Shown piece by piece: positions 45,524 to 56,064 of a stretch of DNA of 64,000 nucleotides. A program made the translations under genes and the position numbers. Under the pieces are notes generated by a model that was not told where the DNA came from, did no database searches, and worked only from the letters and a program-made list of their open reading frames with translations. Position 1 is the first letter of the stretch. Each line of letters opens with the position of its first letter. Source of the stretch: Taibaiella sp. (lineage in GTDB: Bacteria > Bacteroidota > Bacteroidia > Chitinophagales > Chitinophagaceae); assembly GCA_019739295.1 (NCBI GenBank), contig JAHHDV010000004.1:40611-104610 (forward strand), written 5' to 3'.

Positions 45524-47331
45524 TTGAACATGCAAATCCTGAAAGTGAGGGCTAAATTTACATACTTAATCATCTTCTTGTTTTTTGGAATACAAGCTAC
45601 AAGCCAGAACCTGGTGAGAAATCCTGGGTTTGAGGACAGAATAGGCTGCCCGGATAGTGATTATGAATTTGTCCCGCCTCCCGGGTTCCCCCGGCCATAC
45701 GGCTTTTACAAGCATAACAGATTGGTATAACGTAAACGGGCAAACCCCGGAATATTTTAATATCTGCGATACCGGTTATATACTTTGTCAGCACATCACA
45801 CCACACCCTTATGTGCCGGATACCGCAAATGTGTACCGATACGGGGTCCCTACCAATTATACAGGAGTAACCTTCGTGGATTCCGGAGATGCTTTTATCG
45901 GACTTCTCCTGTACTACAGGCTCAATGGAGGGAGCATCGAAGATATGGGCCTATAGCCAAAGGAGAGAATTTGCAAGTACTGCATTGTATGCTCCCTCTT
46001 ACTGCCGGTGAACAATATTATGTAGGGTTTGTCTACAGGATGGCTCCTACGTTTGGGAATTGCGATACCCGTGTCGACAGAGCATTGGGGATCGACAGGC
46101 TGGGTATTTTTATTCACAGATACATTTCTCTATTCCGAGGATCCCACTTATATCCCTCCTTCCCCACCCCAGCTTGAAAACCCAGAAGGAAATGTTCTTT
46201 TTGATACTACTGAATGGGTACCCATGTCCTGGATCTATACTGCTGAAGGGAATGAAAAGGTCATGACAGTCGGTAATTTTTATGAAACATCCCAAATAAC
46301 TCATCCGCCAATGGAAGAGCCGGGACATTACCGCTCATTTTTCTTCTTTGACAATTTCTGCGTAAGAAACATCAATGACCCGGTAGATTCTTTTGGAAAT
46401 AACAGGACTGTGGGTATCTGCAATTATGATACCGGTTTTCACCTCACAACCGGCACAATGGCGGGTATGGAATACGGGAGATACTGCCGGATTCCTGGAC
46501 CTATGATCAAATCCCCTTTTGGCGGACAGGATACGGCGAAGATGACAGTGAAGTCCATCTTCAATTGCAAAATACATATGGACACCATCGTGGTATACAA
46601 GAAGCCTATCGGCATCAGCTACAATATAGACACCACGTTATGCACCAATGATACGGCACTGCTGAATCTTGGAAAAATATACCCGAACCTTGTTTTCTTT
46701 GATTCCGTTCACCGGAAAATGAGAAACCCGCCTACATTAGATAACCAGACAGCAGGAAAGTACCGGTTTTATTTTAAACTGGCGGACAGCTGTACGGACA
46801 ACTTCGGAACGGTGAATGTAACTGTGGTACAAACTCCTGAAATAAATCTTGAGGATCTGACATTAAAATGTATCGGAGACAGTGCTTTCATTTCCGTTCA
46901 GGATTCAGCAGGATCCCTATTGTGGGAGCACCGGAGCCACCACGCAAAGCATCGTCGTAAAAGAAAACGGGAACTACACGGTCACGATGACCAATGTGTG
47001 TGGCAGCACATCCGATCATACACTCGTCCAGTTTGAAAAATGTGAAAACTGCCTGCTCATACCCAATGCCTTTTTCGCCCAACGGAGACGGGCTGAATGA
47101 CCGGTTTGAGATCAAGAATAAATGTCACGAATTCCTGCAATACAGGCTGCAGGTCTATGATCGCTGGGGAAGGGTTAATGTTTACATCTTATGATGTCCG
47201 TGAGTCCTGGGACGGTACTTACGACGGTAAACCATGTGACCAGGGCATCTACTTCTTCGTCTTGTCTTATGCCGGGAATATAGTCCCGCAAAGTGATTAT
47301 ATCAAAGGAGAGATCCCACCTGCTCAGGTAA
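45524..47331 (+). CDS. Secreted protein with T9SS type B (CHU_C) C-terminal domain, frame broken seven times
   Basis: 600 residues after correction. Signal peptide (FTYLIIFLFFGIQATSQ), then NLVRNPGFEDRIGCPDSDYEFV, an opening typical of surface proteins with this domain, a carbohydrate-binding-like region, Ig-like repeats (YNIDTTLCTNDTALLNLG), and the gliding-motility-associated end IPNAFSPNGDGLNDRFEI, QVYDRWGRLMFTSYDV, WDGTYDGKPCDQGIYFFVLSY. Extra bases: 45688-45692, 46107-46111, 46915-46917, 47071-47075, 47172-47174, 47315-47317; one missing near 45947-45951. The last correction gives EIHLLR and stop at 47331. Exported by T9SS; cargo function unknown. Confidence 0.85.
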
Positions 47332-47367
47332 GCCTGCTTCATGCATGCAGTTAATACAAAATTAATA

Positions 47368-47395
47368 TTGCTCTTAAGAGATAAGTTTACCTTTG
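47368..47395 (+). promoter_or_regulatory. Bacteroidota promoter (TTG, 17 bp, TACCTTTG) for ppk1
   Basis: -33 TTG at 47368-47370 and a full -7 TACCTTTG at 47388-47395 with 17 bases between, close to the Bacteroides sigma-ABfr consensus spacing. Start of transcription would fall near 47402, about 43 bases before the ppk1 ATG. The best-formed promoter in the window. Confidence 0.65.
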
Positions 47396-47400
47396 TAACT

Positions 47401-47426
47401 ATCCCAAAACCAGTCCGTTTTGGGAT
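47401..47426 (+). other. Perfect 10-bp hairpin at the 5' end of ppk1 mRNA or end of the T9SS gene
   Basis: ATCCCAAAAC / GTTTTGGGAT with the loop CAGTCC. It starts right where transcription from the promoter at 47368-47395 should begin, so it would be a 5'-terminal stem-loop, 18 bases before the ppk1 ATG. It may alternatively terminate the upstream gene, although no T-run follows. Confidence 0.5.
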
Positions 47427-47444
47427 TTAATGGGATACAGTTCA

Positions 47445-49532
47445 ATGAAACAGGGAAAGAAACCATTATTCGTAAGAGATATCAGCTGGCTGGAATTCAA
47501 CGAAAGGGTGATGCAGGAAGCTATGGACGAAACGAATGCGCTTCATGAACCGGTTAAGATTCTTAGGTATTTTTTCCAATAACCAGGATGAATTTTTCCG
47601 TGTGCGGGTTGCCGCATTGAACAGGATGAAAAGACTGGGAAAAAACCGCCAAAATGCATCTCGAAGAGCAGCCGGGGAAAATTTTAAAGAAAATAGCTGA
47701 AAAAGTCAGGATACAGTCCCGTGCTTTTGACAAAACCTATTCTTCGATCATCAAGGAAATGGCAGCGTTGGGCATTTTTATCAAAAATGAAAAACAACTC
47801 AGCCCTGAACAGGAAGAATTCATCAAAACATATTTCAGTGAGGAGGTACGTACGCACATCGTACCCCTGATGATCGAAAGCATCCCTAAATTCCCCTATC
47901 TTAAAGATGACACTATATACCTGGCCTGCCTCCTGGGCAATAGCCAGCATAGCCTTATTCACAGATATGCATTGATTGAGGTGCCTTCCAAGAATCTTCC
48001 GAGGTTCATCAAACTTCCATCTACAGAAGGGATTGTAGACTTCATCCTGCTGGAGGATATCATCCGGTTCAATCTGCCTTTTATCTTTGCACCATTCGGA
48101 TTTGACCGGTTCCTGGGTTATATCATCAAGGTAACCCGTGATGCAGAGTTCACTTTAGACAATGATGAAAACTCAAACCTGATCCAGGAACTGGAGAAAG
48201 GGATCAAAAATCGCAAAAAAGGAAAGGCTACCAGGCTGGTTTATGATAAATCCATTGATGCCGGTCTTTTGAACTTCCTGGTCAAAAGGCTACAGATCGA
48301 CTCTAAGGATTCCCTGATCTCGGGCGGAAGAATTCATAATTTCAAAGATTTTGTAAATTTTCCAAAATCCGTATTCCATTCGGGGAAGGAAAATACCAAG
48401 AATCCATTCCCACACCCCGATCTCAGACAGCCCTGCAGGATAATGGAGGTTATGGATCAAAAAGACATCTTGTTGAGTTTCCCATACCATGCTTTCGACC
48501 CGGTCATTGACCTGATCAGGGAAGCCGCTATTGATCCTTTTGTCCAATCTATTCATATAACCTGCTATCGTCTGGCCAAGAACTCAAAAATTGTCAATGC
48601 GCTGATCAATGCTGCAAGAAACGGTAAAAAAGTTACTGCAATCCTTGAATTGAGGGCGCGGTTTGATGAAGAAGCGAACCTGGAGTGGAATGACACGCTC
48701 GTAGAAGAAGGAGTCAATGTGATCTACGGTCTCCCGGACATGAAGGTACATGCCAAACTTTGCCTGATCCGGAAAAGGGAATTTAATAAGATCAAGCAAT
48801 ATGGTTTTGCCAGTACAGGAAACTTCAATGAAATCACTTCCAGATTCTATGGAGATTATTGCCTGCTCACATCCAACAAAGCCATACTTACTGACATACA
48901 AAGAGTATTTACCTATCTCGAAAAACCGGATAAATCATTCAGGAAGCTCAAAACCTGCAAAACGTTATTGGTATCGCCCATCAATACCCGCACTCATTTC
49001 CTGGAATGCATGGACAAGGAAATAGCAGAAGCCCAAAAAGGAAACCCATCAGGTATCTTTATCAAACTCAACAGCCTGGTAGACGAGCTGTTGATCTTCA
49101 AAATGTATGAAGCTGCCACTGCAGGAGTTCCGGTCCGGCTGATCGTAAGAGGGATCTACTGCGTTTTTATCCTATAATCCTAAATTCAAGACTCAGATAA
49201 AGGCTATCAGTATCGTGGATGAATACCTCGAACATGCAAGAGTGATGGTTTTCCATAACAGTGGCCGGCCATTGGTTTACATCAGCTCTGCAGACTGGAT
49301 GGTGCGCAATCTGGATCATCGTATAGAAACTACTATTCCCATAAAAGACAAAATGCTTCAAAAGGAAATCCTGGACATGATGGAGATACAATGGTCTGAC
49401 AATGTCAAAGCAAGAGTCCTGGACAACAAGCAGACGAACGAGTATGTTATTCCAAAAGACGGACAGGAATTGGTGCGTAGCCAGTTGGCAATTTTTGATT
49501 ATCTTCACAGCAAAACTTCTACAGGCGAATAG
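47445..49532 (+). CDS. ppk1: Polyphosphate kinase 1, frame broken three times
   Basis: 694 residues after removing extra bases at 47563-47564, 47640-47645 and about 49154-49166. N-terminal FVRDISWLEFNERVMQEAMD, then KILGIFSNNQDEFFRVRVAAL; the PLD-like catalytic half has CYRLAKNSKIVNALINAARNGKKVTAILELRARFDEEANLEW, the phospho-accepting type His in MKVHAKLCLI, FASTGNFNEITSRFYGDYCLLT, IKLNSLVDE, and after the last break SIVDEYLEHARVMVFHNSG and YISSADWMVRNLDHRIE. It makes polyphosphate from ATP at the membrane. An in-frame ATG at 47430 is also possible. ppx follows 41 bases on. Confidence 0.93.
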
Positions 49533-49573
49533 CATCAGAAGTTATTATTCTCAATCTCAATATAATTGTTACT

Positions 49574-50459
49574 TTGATTTTAGCTTGCCGTAGACATCGG
49601 TTCGAATGCATGCAGGATGTTGATCTGTGACGCACACACTTACAAGGACGGAACTATCGACTTCACAAAATTGAATTTACTGAGAATTCCGCTCAGGTTG
49701 GGTTTTGATGTCTTCAGGTTTGGCAAAATATCCGCAGAAAAAAGACAGATGATCATTGATTCGATGATTGCCTATAAGCAGTTGTACAAGATCTACAAAG
49801 TAGAAGATTGGGTCATCTGTGCTACCTCAGCCATGAGAGATGCTGCCAATAGCCGGGATATCATCCTGTCTGTGCAGGAAGAGACGGGTATTCATATCGA
49901 TATTCTCTCCGGCGCAGAAGAGGCGTCTGTTCTCTATGAAGCCCATATCGAACGGCAATCAGAGGAAGACGGGGTATCTATGTATATCGATGTAGGAGGA
50001 GGAAGTACAGAGCTGACACTGTTTCAGAACAATAAACTCATTAAAAAACAGTCCTTTGATATCGGCACCATTCGTATCCTTACAGACAATGTTCATGAAG
50101 ATGAGTGGTCAGCGCTCAGGACCTATGCCAAAGATATTCAGAAGACCCATAGCCACCTTAAATTAATCGGGACAGGAGGTAATATCAATAAAGTGTTTAG
50201 CCTGAGCAAAACCAAAGAAGGGAAGCCATTGAATATAGAGTTGATCAAGGACTATTACAGAGAGCTTGCAGCTACGACTTTAGATGAAAGAATGCACCTG
50301 TATGGCCTTAGGGAAGACCGGGCAGATGTGATCGTTCCGGCATTGCAGATCTATAGCTCAATCATGAAATGGTCGGGCGTCAGTGATATTTATGTACCTA
50401 AGATCGGGCTTGCAGACGGCCTGGTAAGGAACCTTTACCAGAAGCACTTACTGCAATAA
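49574..50459 (+). CDS. ppx: Ppx/GppA phosphatase (exopolyphosphatase), frame broken once at the N-terminus
   Basis: 294 residues after removing one base from TT at 49584-49585, which links a TTG start (49574) to AVDIGSNACRMLIC. The ASKHA fold shows LRIPLRLGFDVFRFGKIS, CATSAMRDAANSRDI, ILSGAEEASVLYEAH, the second phosphate loop YIDVGGGSTELTLF and LIGTGGNINKVFSL. It is the single-domain short form without HD or C-terminal extensions. It degrades polyphosphate or pppGpp; next to ppk1 the polyphosphate role is most likely. Confidence 0.92.
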
Positions 50460-50467
50460 ATTCCAGC

Positions 50468-51181
50468 TTAAAAATTTATACCTACACCTAATAGGAATAC
50501 AGATGAAGCATCATTGTGCTGGTTCGAGCTCAAGGCAGGATCATACCCGTCCCAGGAATCAGAAAAATTGAAATTATACCGGTAAGCAACATTCACGAAA
50601 AGAAATCTCTGAGATGCGGAAGCGTCAGCCTCCTTTCCGAAATGTACGATCGGGTAAGAAATGCCCAGCTCAGCCGGAACATACATATTGACATCTTTAT
50701 TATTATTCAGATACCCGATATCAGGATTGCTTGTATTGAATGCTTTGACATTGTTAAAGTGAAATCCCAAACCAGTTGATATATATAAGCCCTGAAAATG
50801 CTTTAAGGCAGTAGGATTCTGTTTATTTTCAGGTTGTGAGACCATTTTTAACGGATACCATTTGCCTAAAATACCGGCAGAAAAAAACTGATTGGTAAAT
50901 TCCATATAGTATTGTCTGTCACTTGTACGATCGCCACCTTTATATTTTCCGGTCTGCAGATCCAGATGAATATTCAGATAAGGTAAAACTGCATAACCAA
51001 AATCTGCCCCGTATACCATATGGTTCTTTGTAGTCGGCACATCAGAATACATCGTACCATAACCACCGTACACCTTACCTTCAAATTGTTTCATTTTCCC
51101 GGAAGGCTGAACGTCATCTTGTGCCATCAATGGCGAAAAACTAAAAATAACAGCAGTTAGTGAAGTCAATATTTGTCTCAT
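50468..51181 (-). CDS. Outer-membrane beta-barrel protein
   Basis: 237 residues from the ATG at 51181 with a signal peptide ending MAQ (RQILTSLTAVIFSFSPLMAQ). Strand-rich mature part with alternating aromatic residues (FEGKVYGGYGTMYSD, HMVYGADFGYAVLPYLNIHLDLQTGKY, YISTGLGFHFNNVK, RFLFVNVAYRYNFNF) and a last strand VFLLGVGINF, ending in Phe as barrels recognised by BamA do. No closer family. It converges on ppx with 8 bases between the stops. Confidence 0.8.
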   Translation of the reverse strand: MRQILTSLTAVIFSFSPLMAQDDVQPSGKMKQFEGKVYGGYGTMYSDVPTTKNHMVYGADFGYAVLPYLNIHLDLQTGKYKGGDRTSDRQYYMEFTNQFFSAGILGKWYPLKMVSQPENKQNPTALKHFQGLYISTGLGFHFNNVKAFNTSNPDIGYLNNNKDVNMYVPAELGISYPIVHFGKEADASASQRFLFVNVAYRYNFNFSDSWDGYDPALSSNQHNDASSVFLLGVGINF

Positions 51182-51202
51182 CCCTATATTTTTATATGGC
51201 TG

Positions 51203-51210
51203 CAAATTTA
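51203..51210 (-). promoter_or_regulatory. Bacteroidota -7 element (TAAATTTG) for the barrel protein
   Basis: Full TAnnTTTG match on the minus strand, 21 bases before the ATG at 51181. The rest of the 51211-51497 gap shows no gene and no clear plus-strand promoter. Confidence 0.4.
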
Positions 51211-51497
51211 GATGCGCCGATAGCTTTTGACCTAATCACGGACCCTACTTTAGTGAAATGTTACCAAATATTTGGCAAATCATTTAAACATTAAAGAAAT
51301 ATGCATTTATAAATTCTATTGCCAGAATCTTTCTGAATGAAATTTAAAACCAGTTTTCCTGGTCAGCGATAGTGTATGAACCAATGCGGCTAAACTTCTC
51401 TTACTTATATTCTTTGTATTCTTATCTATGGGGTTTATCCAGAATTTAGCCTCAATACTTTTAAATATTAAAAATCCATTTTACCTTTCCCTCCGTT

Positions 51498-52907
51498 ATG
51501 CAACTCAGTAAAATCTGGTCTTCCTTTATCATCATTTCTGCTTTGGCAGCATTACTGCTTTATGTATTCCGTCCTCAGGACAAAAATATATTCAGCAGGA
51601 TGGTAGTGGGGAAAAGCGGGGATGTATATTATGAGCAGCAAATGGATGCCCGGGAACTTACTATAGCACAAAAAGCTACCCTGGACTCTGTTCCTTTCAT
51701 ACAATCAGGAAACCCGGATCTGAAGATCCGGAAAAACGGAGAAGGGTACGTCTCTTATTATACCCAAAAATCAGATGGTTTTATTTCCACAGCTCAGACA
51801 GCCGTAGAGATCTGCCTGGGACTGATTGGAATCATGACGCTATTTATGGGAATCATGCAAATAGCTGAAAATGCAGGTGGTATCAGGCTGCTCAGCAGAA
51901 TGATCGGGCCGTTTTTTGAGAAGTTGTTCCCCGATGTCCCCAAAGGTCATGCTTCATTCGGGCATATGATGCTTAACTTTTCTGCCAATCTCCTGGGCCT
52001 GGATAATGCAGCTACGCCTTTTGGTCTCAAAGCTATGGAATCACTTCAGGAACTCAACCCCAGCAAGACTACTGCTTCTAACCCGCAGATTATGTTTCTC
52101 TGTCTGCATGCAGCAGGTATGACCTTAATACCGGTCAGCATTATTGCCATCAGGTCAAGCCTGGGTGCGTCTAACCCTACGGATATATTTCTTCCCTGTA
52201 TGATCGCCACATTTGCTGCAACTATGGCTGCAATGGTTATTGTCAGTATCCGTCAGCGCATCAACCTGTTCCAACCGGTTATTATAGCCTGGGTAGGGGG
52301 CATCTCTGTCCTGATCGCCCTGCTCATTGTATTTTTATACAGTATGCAGGAATCCGAGATGAAATCCTTCTCTGGTATGCTCAGCAACGGACTTATACTC
52401 CTGATCATTTTTGCTATCGTGGCAGGTGCATGGTACAAGAAGATCAATGTATTCGAGGCCTTCATCGAAGGAGCAAAAGGCGGATTCACTACTTCTATCA
52501 AGATCATTCCTTACCTGGTAGGAATGCTGGTAGCTATCTCTATGCTGAGAACCAGTGGTGTCTTTGACCTGGTTATCGATGGATTTAAGTACCTGTTTCA
52601 CATCTTCCATCTGAATCAGGGTATTGCAGATGCATTGCCCACTGCCCTGATCAAGCCCCTGAGCGGAAGCGGAGCCAGAGGTATGATGGTAGATACCATT
52701 AATCAATTCGGTGCAGACAGTTTTGCAGGAAGGTTAAGTGCCGTATTCCAGGGAAGCAGCGATACTACCTTTTATGTTATCGCAGTATATTTTGGGGCGG
52801 TGAGTATCAATAACACCAAATACACTGTCAGCTCTATGCTGCTGGCGGATCTGGCCGGTATCATTACCGCCATCCTGATTACCACATATTGGCCATGGGG
52901 AGGGTAA
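51498..52907 (+). CDS. Nucleoside recognition domain protein, fused SpmA-SpmB type
   Basis: 469 residues, about ten membrane segments. The first half carries the SpmA-type Gate domain (AQTAVEICLGLIGIMTLFMGIMQIAENAGG, MLNFSANLLGLDNAATPFGLKAMESLQELN) and the second the SpmB-type (FIEGAKGGFTTSIKIIPYLVGMLVAISML, LIKPLSGSGARGMMVDTI, FQGSSDTTFYVIAVYFG). A periplasmic-like insert lies at about 25-95. In Bacillus SpmA and SpmB are separate proteins for spore core dehydration; here no spores are expected and the transported substrate is unknown. Confidence 0.9.
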   Translation: MQLSKIWSSFIIISALAALLLYVFRPQDKNIFSRMVVGKSGDVYYEQQMDARELTIAQKATLDSVPFIQSGNPDLKIRKNGEGYVSYYTQKSDGFISTAQTAVEICLGLIGIMTLFMGIMQIAENAGGIRLLSRMIGPFFEKLFPDVPKGHASFGHMMLNFSANLLGLDNAATPFGLKAMESLQELNPSKTTASNPQIMFLCLHAAGMTLIPVSIIAIRSSLGASNPTDIFLPCMIATFAATMAAMVIVSIRQRINLFQPVIIAWVGGISVLIALLIVFLYSMQESEMKSFSGMLSNGLILLIIFAIVAGAWYKKINVFEAFIEGAKGGFTTSIKIIPYLVGMLVAISMLRTSGVFDLVIDGFKYLFHIFHLNQGIADALPTALIKPLSGSGARGMMVDTINQFGADSFAGRLSAVFQGSSDTTFYVIAVYFGAVSINNTKYTVSSMLLADLAGIITAILITTYWPWGG

Positions 52908-52986
52908 GAGCTTTCTTTTTGTCAACCCCGTTCCTGAACCATACAATAATAATGCAGTATCTTCGTCTTAAGTATTTGAGCCCATA

Positions 52987-54765
52987 GTGCCTGTATCATT
53001 GAAAAAGATAGCTGCAATATTTTTTACTTTCTTTTCCTGCTTTGTCCAATATACCTCGATGGGGCAGAAATTTCATTTATTCACTCATATTGACGGCAAC
53101 GCTGCTCCCGGCCACCAATCCTTTGATAACCTGGAAGAAGCTCAGCTTACAGCCCGCAATTTCATTCCCCAGCTGCACGCACAGGGATATATCACTGCAT
53201 CAGTAGACAGCGCAGGACTTTCTGATAGTTCTATCTCCTTATTTATTTTTCAGGGGAAGCAATACAAATGGCATAAAATAAGCTTTAAAAACCTCCCGGA
53301 GCCGATGATGGAAGTCATCAACAGCCGATTTGGCCCTCATGAAGGCGGTGCATATGCGCCCGGTAAAATAAAAGAAATTACAGATTATATCCTGGGCTAT
53401 GCTGATGAGACCGGTTATCCTTTCGCCCAGGTATATTTCGAAGAGGTACAAATTGACGAAGAGCAGCAGGTCAGTGCCACGCTTATCTATGATCCGGGGA
53501 GTGACTATATAATCGATTCCATCCGCGTACATTTTGACGGCAGATTGAACAACAGTTTTTTCTACAATTACCTGGATATATATGATGGCATGCCTTATAC
53601 TGCACGTAAGATGCGGACCCTGTCCCCGCTTATTGCCTCCCTGCCCTATCTTGAAGAAGAGAAAAGCTGGCAATTGAATTTTGGCGTTAATGAGAATACA
53701 CTTGACCTATACCTCAAAGAAAGAAAAGCCAACCAGGCCAATGCGATATTAGGTATACAACCATCGGCCGATCAGGACAAGAGGTTCGATATCACAGCCG
53801 ATGTCTTATTGTTCTTTCAGAATGAATTCGGATACGGGGAAAGGTTGAAGTTCTCTTACCAGCAGCTTCAGCAAAATTCTCCCAGGATGAATGCTTCTCT
53901 CAATTGGCCTTATCTCTTCGGAACAAAATTTGGCGTAGAAGGAAATTTTGAGTACCAAAGATTTGATACTACATTTCGCAAGACCACCGGAAATGCCGGT
54001 ATCATTTATCAGCTCAACGCCAATGATTTTGTGAAGGTCTATTCCGAAATCCAAAGCAACAGAACCATCACCTTCGATACTGCATTTGTCAAAAACAATA
54101 AACGGCTGCCGCCGAATATAGATGTCACCAGTACCGGTGGCGGCCTTCAGGTGATGATCAACCGGCTCAATAACAACCTCAACCCGGTTAAAGGATTGAT
54201 GGTCAGCACCTCCATTGCAGGAGCTAAAAGGACCATCCTGGTCAATAACGCAATAGACCTGATCTCTGATGCTACAGGCTTCGACTACCTCTCCCTGTAC
54301 GATACAGTCAATCACCAGCAGTTTCAAATGAAACTTAAAACATCTCTTTCCTATTTTCTTCCTGTTTGGAAAACCCTGACTATCCGTATGGGATATGAGA
54401 ACGGGTATATCAGCGGATCAGGACTTTTCAGGAATGAACTGTACCAGATCGGAGGTTTTAAGCTATTGAGGGGGTTCAATGAGCTGAGCATCTTTTCCAA
54501 TCATTATCACATCGGTACCATAGAGCCGAGATTGCTGATGGGGCCGTTATCCCACATTTATTTATTCAGTGATTTCGGATATGTAGCCACTTTGGATTTC
54601 AACAATATGCCCAGCCAGTTTAATGTACTCAGCTTCGGTGTAGGCGGGACTTTAAGTACAGAATCCGGCATATTCAATGTGGCATTTGGCCTGGGCAGGC
54701 AAGGTAACGAATCCCTTAACTTCCGGGATACCAGAGTACATTTCGGTTACGCTGTTTATTTCTAA
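52987..54765 (+). CDS. BamA/TamA-like outer-membrane surface antigen
   Basis: 592 residues from a GTG start, signal peptide ending SMGQ. An N-terminal POTRA-like part (about 50-220; YIIDSIRVHFDGRLNNSFFYNYLDI, GMPYTARKM) leads into an Omp85 barrel with NLNPVKGLMVSTSIAG, GSGLFRNELYQIGGFKLLRGFNELSIFSNHY (the conserved loop-6 RGF region) and a last strand ending HFGYAVYF. It is shorter than BamA (two or three POTRAs at most), so more like TamA or a two-partner transporter. The stop overlaps the birA stop by 4 bases. Confidence 0.82.
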   Translation: MPVSLKKIAAIFFTFFSCFVQYTSMGQKFHLFTHIDGNAAPGHQSFDNLEEAQLTARNFIPQLHAQGYITASVDSAGLSDSSISLFIFQGKQYKWHKISFKNLPEPMMEVINSRFGPHEGGAYAPGKIKEITDYILGYADETGYPFAQVYFEEVQIDEEQQVSATLIYDPGSDYIIDSIRVHFDGRLNNSFFYNYLDIYDGMPYTARKMRTLSPLIASLPYLEEEKSWQLNFGVNENTLDLYLKERKANQANAILGIQPSADQDKRFDITADVLLFFQNEFGYGERLKFSYQQLQQNSPRMNASLNWPYLFGTKFGVEGNFEYQRFDTTFRKTTGNAGIIYQLNANDFVKVYSEIQSNRTITFDTAFVKNNKRLPPNIDVTSTGGGLQVMINRLNNNLNPVKGLMVSTSIAGAKRTILVNNAIDLISDATGFDYLSLYDTVNHQQFQMKLKTSLSYFLPVWKTLTIRMGYENGYISGSGLFRNELYQIGGFKLLRGFNELSIFSNHYHIGTIEPRLLMGPLSHIYLFSDFGYVATLDFNNMPSQFNVLSFGVGGTLSTESGIFNVAFGLGRQGNESLNFRDTRVHFGYAVYF

Positions 54766-55493
54766 TGTACAGGGATCTGCCAGCTTACGGACCCGAAGGC
54801 CAGTGCTTTTACCCCATCCCGTGCCAATACGATTAATTCTCCCTCTTCATTAACCCCCAGCACTTTCCCAGAGATTTGCGCTCCTGTTTTCAGCATTTGC
54901 AGATGCACCAATTCACCATTCTTATATAAAGACCGGTTGTATTTCTGTAATAATACGCCAAACGGCTCCTGCTTCTCAAGTGCATCCAGGATGCACCCGC
55001 TCACCATTGCTGCGATCTCTTCCAGGTCGAAGATGATCCCTGATTCCAAAAATAAGGAAGTGGCTGCAGGAAGATCCCTGGAAAACTGGTCCTGGAGTAC
55101 ATTAATACCGATGCCGACTACGGAATGATGCCAGTGATTTCCCCTGAAACCATTTTCTATTAATATACCACAGGCCTTTTTGTCACCTATATAAATATCA
55201 TTCGGCCATTTTATTTTCAGGTCCCATTCAGAAAAAAGGCTATTCAGGGATTCTAAAACTGCATAAGAAATCATTACATTTAATTGAAAAAGTGTTAAAT
55301 CCTGTAACTTTTCCATTAATATGACTGACATGAGTACGCTTTTTCCCTTTTCATCCATCCATTCTTTATCTCTCTGACCTTTACCACCGGTCTGGTGATG
55401 TGTCCAGATGACCTCGCCATGCACTGACATTCCGTCGCTTATTCTTTTCATGGCATATATATTGGTACTATTCACTTCAGGAAGAAATATCAT
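54762..55493 (-). CDS. birA: Biotin--[acetyl-CoA-carboxylase] ligase (BirA), catalytic domain only
   Basis: 243 residues. Biotin-binding loop variant HHQTGGKGQRDKEW, SVLMSVIL, then the catalytic WPNDIYIGDKKACGILIE and GIGINVLQ, with the C-terminal SH3-like domain (AQISGKVLGVNEEGELIVLARDGVKAL). It lacks the N-terminal HTH, so it is a ligase and not a repressor. Divergent from rsfS across 113 bases. Confidence 0.92.
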   Translation of the reverse strand: MIFLPEVNSTNIYAMKRISDGMSVHGEVIWTHHQTGGKGQRDKEWMDEKGKSVLMSVILMEKLQDLTLFQLNVMISYAVLESLNSLFSEWDLKIKWPNDIYIGDKKACGILIENGFRGNHWHHSVVGIGINVLQDQFSRDLPAATSLFLESGIIFDLEEIAAMVSGCILDALEKQEPFGVLLQKYNRSLYKNGELVHLQMLKTGAQISGKVLGVNEEGELIVLARDGVKALAFGSVSWQIPVH

Positions 55494-55540
55494 TGTATAT
55501 TTTTAAGGAATATTAATGCAAATACAGCAAAAAGATTTAG

Positions 55541-55548
55541 TAACTTTG
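55541..55548 (+). promoter_or_regulatory. Bacteroidota -7 element (TAACTTTG) for rsfS-ftsH
   Basis: Full TAnnTTTG match 58 bases before the rsfS start. No TTG at the expected -33 position. Confidence 0.45.
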
Positions 55549-55606
55549 AAGAGACAATATATTAATTTTCCGATTATTAAAGAAGATAAAACTGAAATTT
55601 TAGTCA

Positions 55607-56011
55607 TTGAAAGAATCTAAAGAGCAGCCGACCAGGCCTGAAACTGCCATCATCTATACGTCTGCGGAAGAAGAACAATTATTTCAAGTAATAATTGATG
55701 CCATCCAGGATAAAAAAGCAGAAAATATTATCTCCCTTGATCTTAGAAATGTGGAAGAAGCTGTCGCCAGTTTCTTTATTATTTGTGATGTCCAGTCAGG
55801 AGTGCAGATGGCTGCCGTAGCGGAGCATATCGAAAAAGAAGTAAGGGAACGGCTTAAAGAAAAACCATATCAGTTTGAACTGGGTCCTACCTGGACATTG
55901 GTAGATTATATCAACATCGTAGTCCATATTTTCCAAAAAGAAGATCGAAAATTCTATGACCTGGAAAGTCTCTGGATGGACGCTGACCTTCAGGAACATA
56001 ACGGGTATTAG
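55607..56011 (+). CDS. rsfS: Ribosomal silencing factor RsfS
   Basis: 134 residues from a TTG start. RsfS/Iojap domain: [51 protein letters not shown], then [34 protein letters not shown]. It binds L14 and blocks subunit joining when nutrients are low. ftsH follows 53 bases downstream in the same direction, a neighbourhood common in Bacteroidota. Confidence 0.94.
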   Translation: MKESKEQPTRPETAIIYTSAEEEQLFQVIIDAIQDKKAENIISLDLRNVEEAVASFFIICDVQSGVQMAAVAEHIEKEVRERLKEKPYQFELGPTWTLVDYINIVVHIFQKEDRKFYDLESLWMDADLQEHNGY

Positions 56012-56064
56012 CAGCCCGCAATACAATTTACAATCTATACAGAAATAGAAGCATACAGGAAGCA

